A stretch of 64,000 nucleotides of DNA, from the NCBI RefSeq assembly GCF_025061645.1, contig NZ_JANYMP010000001.1, positions 734,455-798,454 of the forward strand, in the 5' to 3' direction. The stretch's first letter is position 1. Each line of letters opens with the position of its first letter. The notes beneath the pieces are model-generated. The model had not been told where the DNA came from, searched no databases, and saw nothing but the letters and a program-made list of their open reading frames with translations. This document shows positions 58,524-64,000 of this stretch, piece after piece. The stretch is from Umezawaea endophytica (GTDB lineage: Bacteria > Actinomycetota > Actinomycetes > Mycobacteriales > Pseudonocardiaceae). A program made the position numbers and the translations under genes.

Positions 58524-59803
58524 CCGCCGATGGTGGCGCGGTTCTCCGCGTACGGCTTCGCCACCTCGTCGAGCACCTGGTGCGGTGTGGCGGCGCCGGT
58601 GATGAGCTTCTGCGTCGCGGACACGAAGACGGCGTAGAAGCCGGGAGCGGGCCAGTCCGGGTAGTACGCCAGGCCGTCGTTGCGCACGAGGGTGTCGAAG
58701 TCGCCGATCAGCGCCTTCACCGCCGGGTCGGTGCTCTCCACCGCGCCGGGCGACACCGGGACGCCTCCCGCGTCGCGGAGCTGGTCCTGGATCTCCTGCG
58801 ACAGCGTGATGTCGATGAAGTCGTAGGCCAGCTCCTTGTTCTTGGAGCCCGCGGGGACCACCCACAGGTTGCCGCTCGACCCGGCGCTCATCCTGTTGCC
58901 GGGCCACGGGAACGACCCCCACCCGAAGCCCTTGATCCCGCTCTTGAGCCGTCCCTGCCACCAGCTCCCGGACACCATGATCGGGTACTTCCCCTGCATG
59001 AAGGCGAGTCCCATGTCCTCGGCCTTCATGCCGCTCGACTCGGGACCGAGGTAGCGCTTGGCGACCCACTCGGCGAACGTGGTGGCGCCGTGGACCCACG
59101 CCGCGTCGTGGAAGTCGACGTCGCCGGTGTAGCGCTGGTACCGGTCCACCCAGCCGCGGTCGGCCTTGCCCAGCGCGAGCTGGTACAGGATCTGCTGGGC
59201 GGGGTACTCGGCGCCGCCGACCGCCAGCGGGGTCACCCCCGCGGCGACGAACACGTCCATCGCCGCGGTGAACTCGGCGAGCGTCGTGGGCACCGCCAGA
59301 CCGCGCTCGGCGAACGCGTCCTTGTTGTAGTAGACGGTGACGTACTCGGCGTAGTTCGGGACGCCGTACCACTTGCCGGAGCCCAGGACGCCCCGGTCGT
59401 CGTACCGGGCGGTCGTCTGGAGGCCCGCGGGCAGGCGCTTGTCCCACCCTCGGGCCGCCGCCTGCTCGCTGAGGTCGGTGAGCAGCCCCTGCCTGGACAG
59501 CAGCCCGGTGGTCGCGTTGCCCTTGTTGTACTCCAGGACGTCCGGCGCCTCGTTCGAGTTGAGGACCATCGCGGCGGTCTTCTGGACCTGTTCGAACCCC
59601 TTGGCCTCGAACTCGACCCGCACACCGGGGTGGGTGGCCTCGAACTTCGCGATGGCGGCGGTCCAGGCCACGCCCATCGCGCTCTCCGGCCCCTCGTAGT
59701 GCCAGAGCCTGAGCGTGTTCGGGTTCGAGTCGCCCGAGGACCCGCCGCACCCCGCCAAGACCGTCGTCGAAAGCAGCAGCGCGGCGAGAACTCGTGCGAC
59801 CAC
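58520..59803 (-). CDS. extracellular sugar-binding lipoprotein (ABC importer)
   Basis: This 427-residue solute-binding protein has a lipobox LSTTVLAGC and the MalE-like fold pattern (TLRLWHYEGPESAMGVAW, YGVPNYAEYVTVYYNKDAF, FMQGKYPIMVSGSWW). It captures an oligosaccharide and passes it to the permeases. The GTG at 59803 follows GGGAGGAA at about eight bases; TTG three bases upstream is the alternative. It heads the operon, and the 237-bp region upstream is AT-richer, with CGAATTCG and TTTCGAAA palindromes (59960-60002) that could bind a repressor. Confidence 0.92.
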   Translation of the reverse strand: MVARVLAALLLSTTVLAGCGGSSGDSNPNTLRLWHYEGPESAMGVAWTAAIAKFEATHPGVRVEFEAKGFEQVQKTAAMVLNSNEAPDVLEYNKGNATTGLLSRQGLLTDLSEQAAARGWDKRLPAGLQTTARYDDRGVLGSGKWYGVPNYAEYVTVYYNKDAFAERGLAVPTTLAEFTAAMDVFVAAGVTPLAVGGAEYPAQQILYQLALGKADRGWVDRYQRYTGDVDFHDAAWVHGATTFAEWVAKRYLGPESSGMKAEDMGLAFMQGKYPIMVSGSWWQGRLKSGIKGFGWGSFPWPGNRMSAGSSGNLWVVPAGSKNKELAYDFIDITLSQEIQDQLRDAGGVPVSPGAVESTDPAVKALIGDFDTLVRNDGLAYYPDWPAPGFYAVFVSATQKLITGAATPHQVLDEVAKPYAENRATIGG

Positions 59804-60040
59804 CAAGGTTTCCTCCCCGGAAGAAAACGGCGGAAAACCGGACGACTCGCGCCCCACTCGGCGCTCCGACCTGACCTTTCATTCGATGCTATCGACGGGA
59901 GAACTCCAGTCAAGAGCCCGGTGGGCGATCATTGGAAAGGCCTTGCCCGGCTGATTCCGCGAATTCGACGAATTCGAAGTCCTTCCTTTCGAAATAGTCG
60001 AAATCAACCGGGTTCCGACTTCGGTGGGTGGCCGGGAGGG

Positions 60041-61528
60041 CTATCCGAGCCGGATGTCGGCCACCCGGATCGGCGACGGGGTCGTGCCGCTGGAGGCCTG
60101 CTGGTACTGCACGGACAGGACGCCGTCCGCCGCGATCCTCGACGTGTCCACGTTGACCTCGCCGAAGGCGTTCATGCTCGACCGGTCGAACACCAGCGTC
60201 CAGTCGGTCCAGCCGCTCGCCTTGCTCGCCGACACGATCCGCGCCCTCGGCATGACCAGGTACGCGTTGTCGGCGCGGTCGAACACGATCTTGGTGCGCT
60301 GCGTGGAGCCCGGCGCGACCGGCACCTCCCGCTTGGTCCAGGCGCCGTTCGACCCGCGCACGAGGTGGAACGCGCGGCCGTACTGGGCGCGCTGCTGGGC
60401 GTAGTTCGACACGCACTGGGTGAACCGGCCCGGCACGTAGCTGATCACGACGTGCGGGGTGCCCGCCGAGTCGGCCGCCTGACCCTCCTGGTTCATCAGC
60501 CCGTGGTTCGGGTCGAGCGGATCGGCCACCAGGCCGGGCGAGCCGATCCCGACGCGCGTGCCACCGGTGGTGCCGACCTGCGTGCCCGCGCCGTTGCGCC
60601 AGGTGCGCCCGCGGTCGTCGCTGTAGACGTACCCGGTCTCGTGGTTGGTGAGCCCGCCGCCGTTGCACAGCACCGCCGCGTAACCCTCGCGCCAGGTGAA
60701 CGCCGCGTGCAGCCGCCCGCCGCGGTCGTAGGTCAGCCCGTGCAGGTACATGTTCCTGGTGGTCGACACGACCCCGTTGGGACCGGTCCACGACCCCGTC
60801 GCCGACGACCACGCGCCGAGCTTGCGCCACGTGCCCGCGTCGTACTCGGCGAGTTCGTTGACGCCGTTGCCGGAACCGCCGGTGCGGTAGCTGAACTGGA
60901 GCCTGCCCTCGGGCGTGACCACGAACTGCGGATACGTCATCGCGCCGAGGTCGACGCCGTCGAGGGAGCGCTGCACGGCGCCGAACCGGGCCGCGGTCCA
61001 GTCGCGCGAGGCGGCCTGCGACACCAGGCCCGCCTCGGACTTCAGATAGAACACCGGGGTGTTGTGGGTGTCCATCGCGACGTGCAGCCTGCCGTCCTGC
61101 GGCGAGACGCCCAGCGAGATCACGTTGTGCGAGTCGTCGACGCTCAACCGGTGCGGCAGCACGACCTTCTGCCAGGCGGTGTTCCCGGTCAGCGCCCGCC
61201 GCGCCACCACCGCGTCACGACTGCTCGTGTACCAGGCCGTGTACTGGTGGCCCGCGTAGGTCAGGATCGCGTCCTGCTGGAACGAGTCGTTGTTGACCAG
61301 CCCGTCGTAGGACACGAAGTACAGCGCCGACGGGTCGAGCACCGTGTCGGACACCAGGGTGGCACCGGGGGCCGCGGACGCGGAGCCCGTGGGCACCAGC
61401 AGCGCCGCGGCGGCCACGACCACGGCGATCGCGGCCTTGGCCCTGGTGGCGGACTTCCCGGAGGACCACGGGGGCGTCTCGACGCGCGACGGGCGCGCCG
61501 CAGCCTTCGCGGTGGGGTGGTCGGACAT
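60041..61528 (-). CDS. secreted BNR-4 repeat protein, possible polysaccharide lyase or hydrolase
   Basis: This 495-residue exported protein has a signal (AAIAVVVAAAALLVPTGSASA) and BNR-like repeats (YSDDRGRTWRNGAGT, FSYRTGGSGNGVNELAEYD) that form a sialidase-type propeller. The PF15892-like (BNR_4) family includes lyases that cut rhamnose-uronic acid polysaccharides, but many members are unassigned, so the enzyme class is open. The ATG at 61528 has AGGAG at ideal spacing. It is divergent from the GH16-like gene and close to the sugar importer operon, so it probably acts on a plant or algal glycan. Confidence 0.75.
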   Translation of the reverse strand: MSDHPTAKAAARPSRVETPPWSSGKSATRAKAAIAVVVAAAALLVPTGSASAAPGATLVSDTVLDPSALYFVSYDGLVNNDSFQQDAILTYAGHQYTAWYTSSRDAVVARRALTGNTAWQKVVLPHRLSVDDSHNVISLGVSPQDGRLHVAMDTHNTPVFYLKSEAGLVSQAASRDWTAARFGAVQRSLDGVDLGAMTYPQFVVTPEGRLQFSYRTGGSGNGVNELAEYDAGTWRKLGAWSSATGSWTGPNGVVSTTRNMYLHGLTYDRGGRLHAAFTWREGYAAVLCNGGGLTNHETGYVYSDDRGRTWRNGAGTQVGTTGGTRVGIGSPGLVADPLDPNHGLMNQEGQAADSAGTPHVVISYVPGRFTQCVSNYAQQRAQYGRAFHLVRGSNGAWTKREVPVAPGSTQRTKIVFDRADNAYLVMPRARIVSASKASGWTDWTLVFDRSSMNAFGEVNVDTSRIAADGVLSVQYQQASSGTTPSPIRVADIRLG

Positions 61529-61622
61529 CACGTTCTCCTGTGGTCGGTCGACGGGCGGTGTCGGCGGCAGATTCACCACCTTGTTCCCCCGCAGGGGTTC
61601 CGCGTCATCCGCCAACCGGGCG

Positions 61623-61666
61623 TTGACGTGGACGCGCTTGACCTCCTACGGTGGAAAGCGCTTACC
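61623..61666 (+). promoter_or_regulatory. promoter with overlapping LacI-type operator for GH16-like gene
   Basis: A -35 TTGACG (61623-61628) and -10 TACGGT (61647-61652) are 18 bp apart. Right after lies GGAAAGCGCTTACC with a perfect core AAGCGCTT (61656-61663), similar to actinomycete LacI/CebR operators. A bound repressor would cover the start point. Confidence 0.6.
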
Positions 61667-61727
61667 CAGCGTCGCCGACCTCCGCCACGTCGTGCCGCGG
61701 CACCGAAAGCGCGTGGAGGGACTCATC

Positions 61728-62528
61728 GTGGCGCTCAACCGACGTCGTCTTCTGGCCGCGGGTGGCGCGGGCCTGGCCGCCACCGCGCTCGGCACCCCCG
61801 CGAGCGCCGCCACCTGGGAAACCGTGCTCAGCGGCTCGTTCGCGAACTACGACACCCTCCAGGCGGCGTGGAACTTCCGCTACCCCTGGGGATCCGACCA
61901 CAACGGCAGCGCCCGGATGTACGCGAGCGCGACCGACCGCAACCACGTGTTCCTGGAGTCCGGCGGGGTCCTCGCCATCAGGGCGACCCGCATCACCTGG
62001 GACGAGGGCAGCAGTTCGGCCGACCCGCACCTGCCGATCCACTACCACTCCGGCGCGGTGCACGCGAAGCAGCAGGTCCGGGTCAGCGACCAGTTCCCGA
62101 ACTGGGAGGTGAAGGGCGAGTTCCAGGCCCCCTCCGCACGGGGCACGTGGCCCGCGTTCTGGCTCACCGGAGCCAACACCTGGCCGCCGGAGAGCGACGT
62201 CCTGGAGTTCAAGGGCGACAACAGGAACTGGTTCAACACCTACCGCAACGCCGCCGGCGGCTGGTCCAGCACGATCAAGACCGTGGCCAACCCCGGCGCC
62301 TGGCACGGCTACCGGGCGTGGATCGCCAAGATCAACGCCACCGACGTCGACATCCACTACTACCTCGACGGCACGTGGGTCGGCCAGCACCGCGGCGCGG
62401 GTTTCGTGAACCAACCGATGTGGATCATCCTGAACCTCCAGATGGAGGGCTCGTCCGGCGCGCCGGGGCCGTCCGCGGAGACGTACTACCGGGCCCGCGA
62501 GGTCTACGTCGGCAGGACGCGGGCCTGA
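61728..62528 (+). CDS. Tat-exported GH16-like glycanase
   Basis: This 266-residue exported protein has a twin-arginine signal (NRRRLLAAGGAGLAATALG) and a concanavalin-type jelly-roll. ESDVLEFKG fits the GH16 ExDxxE signature (two catalytic Glu around an Asp), and WPAFWLTGANTWPPESD matches its lead-in. GH16 enzymes cut beta-glucans, xyloglucan or galactans inside the chain. The GTG at 61728 has GGAGG. It is the likely extracellular depolymerase of the sugar locus. The 3' end overlaps the convergent HxlR gene by 25 bp. Confidence 0.82.
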   Translation: MALNRRRLLAAGGAGLAATALGTPASAATWETVLSGSFANYDTLQAAWNFRYPWGSDHNGSARMYASATDRNHVFLESGGVLAIRATRITWDEGSSSADPHLPIHYHSGAVHAKQQVRVSDQFPNWEVKGEFQAPSARGTWPAFWLTGANTWPPESDVLEFKGDNRNWFNTYRNAAGGWSSTIKTVANPGAWHGYRAWIAKINATDVDIHYYLDGTWVGQHRGAGFVNQPMWIILNLQMEGSSGAPGPSAETYYRAREVYVGRTRA

Positions 62529-62971
62529 CCGGCCGCCTGGTCGTCGTGCGCCGCGCGGTGGGCCAGCACGTCGTCCATGTGCGCCTCGGCCCACGCCTTG
62601 ACGCCGCGCACCATCCGGTGCAGTGAGAGACCGAGGTCGGTCAGCTCGTAGGTGACCGTGACGGGCACGGTCGGCGTGGCGGTGCGGGTGATCAGGCCGT
62701 CGCGCTCCAGCGAGCGCAGCGTCTGGGTGAGCATCTTCTGGCTGACACCGGCCAGCAGCCGGGACAGCTCCGAGTAGCGCATCGACCGGGGCTGCCCGGA
62801 GCAGTCGCCGCCGAACTCGTGCGGGGCGTCGCTGCCCAGCGCGGACAGGACCAGCGTGACCCACTTGTCGGAGATCCGGTCCAGCAGCTTGCGGCTGGGG
62901 CACAGCGCCAGGAAGGCGTCGTACTCGGCCTTGGCGCGCGCCCTCTGCTGGGCCGCCGTCGTCGTCGCCAT
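62504..62971 (-). CDS. HxlR-family transcriptional regulator
   Basis: This 155-residue winged-helix regulator has CPSRKLLDRISDKWVTLVL, the HxlR opening with a conserved Cys, and MRYSELSRLLAGVSQKMLTQTLRSLERDGLI. The N-terminal Cys could sense electrophiles or oxidants as in YodB/HypR-type members. A perfect 20-bp palindrome lies 28 bp upstream of its ATG, and the divergent aldo/keto reductase is the obvious target. A second Cys (GGDCSG) is present. Confidence 0.92.
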   Translation of the reverse strand: MATTTAAQQRARAKAEYDAFLALCPSRKLLDRISDKWVTLVLSALGSDAPHEFGGDCSGQPRSMRYSELSRLLAGVSQKMLTQTLRSLERDGLITRTATPTVPVTVTYELTDLGLSLHRMVRGVKAWAEAHMDDVLAHRAAHDDQAAGQARVLPT

Positions 62972-62999
62972 CGCCCGTTCCTCTCACCCGTGGGTGGCC

Positions 63000-63019
63000 T
63001 ACGCACTTCGAAGTGCGTA
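63000..63019. promoter_or_regulatory. perfect 20-bp palindrome, HxlR operator
   Basis: TACGCACTTCGAAGTGCGTA is fully self-complementary, in the 130-bp gap between the divergent HxlR and aldo/keto reductase genes. It is a natural site for the dimeric regulator. Confidence 0.75.
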
Positions 63020-63101
63020 CTTCCCGTCAGGAAGCTACCCACCCAGTATTGGTGCAAGGAGCCGTCAGGCACCACCCCGGCGCACCACGAAGGGCAGAAC
63101 C

Positions 63102-63983
63102 TTGAGCACGCTCTCCACCACCTCGCTCCCCGGCGGCACCTGGACCCTCGGGGACCTGGAGGTCACCCGGTTCGGCTACGGGGCCATGCAGCTCGCCGGT
63201 CCGGGGGTCATGGGACCGCCCGCCGACCACGACGGCGCGCTCGCCGTCCTCCGCGAGGTCGTCGAACTCGGCATCACCCACGTCGACACCAGCGACGCCT
63301 ACGGGCCGCACGTCACCAACCGGCTGATCCGCGAGGCGCTGCACCCGTACCCCGACTCTCTGCACGTCGTGACCAAGGTCGGCGCGACCCGCGACGAGCA
63401 CGGCGGCTGGCCGCCTGCCCGGCAGCCGGAGGCCCTGCGCCGCTCGGTCCACGAGAACCTCGACACCCTCGGCCTCGACGTGCTCGACCTGGTCAACCTC
63501 CGGCTCGGCGACGCCACCGGACCGCTGGCCGGGTCGCTCGCCGAGCCGTTCGAGGCGCTCGTCGAACTCCAGCGGCAGGGCTTGATCCGGCACCTCGGCG
63601 TGAGCAACGCGACGGCCGAGCAGGTCGCCGAGGCCCGGACGATCGCGCCGATCGCGTGCGTGCAGAACAGGTACAACCTCGCCCACCGCGAAGACGACGC
63701 CCTGGTCGACGAACTCGCCGGGCTGGGCATCGCCTACGTGCCCTTCTTCCCGCTCGGCGGCTTCAGCCCGCTCCAGTCCTCCGCGCTGTCGGCCGTGGCC
63801 GCCCGGCTGGGCTCCACGCCGATGTCGGTCGCGCTGGCCTGGCTGCTGCGCCGGTCACCGAACGTCCTGCTGATCCCCGGCACGTCGTCCACGGCGCACC
63901 TGCGCGAGAACGTCGGCGGCGCTGCGCTCCCGCTCTCCGAGCAGGACCTCGCCGACCTGGACGGGATCGGCGCGGCGGGCTGA
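63102..63983 (+). CDS. aldo/keto reductase
   Basis: This 293-residue NADPH-dependent reductase has FGYGAMQLAG, the catalytic pattern HVDTSDAYG (Asp and Tyr), the Lys in VVTKVGA and the cofactor end LIPGTSSTAHLREN. The fourth catalytic position, usually His, lies in VNLRLGD and appears replaced, as in several actinobacterial members. The TTG at 63102 follows AAGGG; the frame is open upstream but overlaps the HxlR gene. It probably reduces a reactive aldehyde or ketone, in keeping with an electrophile-sensing HxlR partner. The stop lies 17 bp before the window end. Confidence 0.9.
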   Translation: MSTLSTTSLPGGTWTLGDLEVTRFGYGAMQLAGPGVMGPPADHDGALAVLREVVELGITHVDTSDAYGPHVTNRLIREALHPYPDSLHVVTKVGATRDEHGGWPPARQPEALRRSVHENLDTLGLDVLDLVNLRLGDATGPLAGSLAEPFEALVELQRQGLIRHLGVSNATAEQVAEARTIAPIACVQNRYNLAHREDDALVDELAGLGIAYVPFFPLGGFSPLQSSALSAVAARLGSTPMSVALAWLLRRSPNVLLIPGTSSTAHLRENVGGAALPLSEQDLADLDGIGAAG

Positions 63984-64000
63984 GCCGCCGGGCGTGGCGA

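Noticed and set aside
59960..60002. Tandem GAATTCGA and TCGAAA repeats upstream of the sugar operon as a defined operator
   Set aside because: They are short and overlapping, with no single clear dimer site; noted only in the binding-protein entry.
58466..62626. A plus-strand open frame of over 1300 codons across the sugar-binding and BNR genes
   Set aside because: It is the antisense shadow of well-supported minus-strand genes; the composition is not protein-like and the GH16-like gene uses another frame.
1..64000. tRNA, rRNA, riboswitch or CRISPR
   Set aside because: No cloverleaf, no rRNA-like stretch, no regularly spaced repeats and no recognisable riboswitch core were seen by eye in the gene-free gaps.

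Overview
This window comes from a high-GC actinomycete chromosome. Visible GC is roughly 70%, GTG and TTG starts are frequent, and genes often overlap by 4 bp. The gene set (an HTH-STAND-WD40 protein, an SAV2177-type methyltransferase, many TetR regulators, Tat or lipoprotein sugar hydrolases, two terpene-type P450s) fits a filamentous member such as Pseudonocardiaceae (Saccharothrix/Actinosynnema-like). That placement is inference; there is no rRNA in the window. I see no tRNA, rRNA, CRISPR array, transposase or integrase.

Layout. 1-7500: end of a secreted peptidase, then a two-component system divergent from an adaptor/ATPase/permease/lipoprotein efflux operon. 7507-17581: secreted carbohydrate and surface proteins (GH78 rhamnosidase, a four-domain sugar dehydrogenase, an acyltransferase, two unknown exported proteins). 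17690-27158: a membrane HTH-STAND-WD40 protein, small unknowns, a glycosyltransferase divergent from its likely TetR, a GGDEF/EAL protein with an eroded EAL site, and an SAV2177-type methyltransferase. 27317-32276: a P450 / secreted hydrolase / P450 / unknown helical zinc-ribbon protein cluster that looks like an unassigned terpenoid-type pathway. It is followed by an alpha/beta-hydrolase that has lost its nucleophile, a RibD-like reductase and an alpha-alpha toroid protein. 34949-37870: TetR, SDR and MFS transporter.

The most unusual locus is 37842-39564. A 1.7-kb islet carries only a Mod-like DNA methyltransferase whose catalytic motif is APPW instead of DPPY/W, and a Shedu-like (DUF4263) nuclease. 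The two frames meet at a run of six G. A perfect 17-bp direct repeat flanks the islet. The left copy forms the end of the MFS gene; the right copy, read in the same frame, supplies an alternative MFS C-terminus and stop. This is what an insertion into the 3' end of the transporter gene would leave. The islet looks like a small mobile defence cassette in which a dead methyltransferase may serve as the DNA-recognition arm of a nuclease.

39604-47453 holds a catabolic regulon: esterase and acyl-CoA ligase on one strand, thiolase, two MaoC-type hydratases and an SDR on the other, with a TetR gene between them flanked by two near-identical operators. A PobA-type 4-hydroxybenzoate hydroxylase follows. 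Together they could shorten a hydroxycinnamate-like acid to 4-hydroxybenzoate and then protocatechuate (inference). 47574-51400: AraC regulator, metal-dependent hydrolase, M15 peptidase, and an HTH-membrane-peptidoglycan-binding protein. 51498-62528: a sugar ABC importer translationally coupled to a YicI-like alpha-xylosidase and a GH35 beta-galactosidase, with a BNR-repeat protein and a GH16-like enzyme nearby; this fits xyloglucan-oligosaccharide use. The window ends with an HxlR regulator divergent from an aldo/keto reductase across a perfect 20-bp palindrome.
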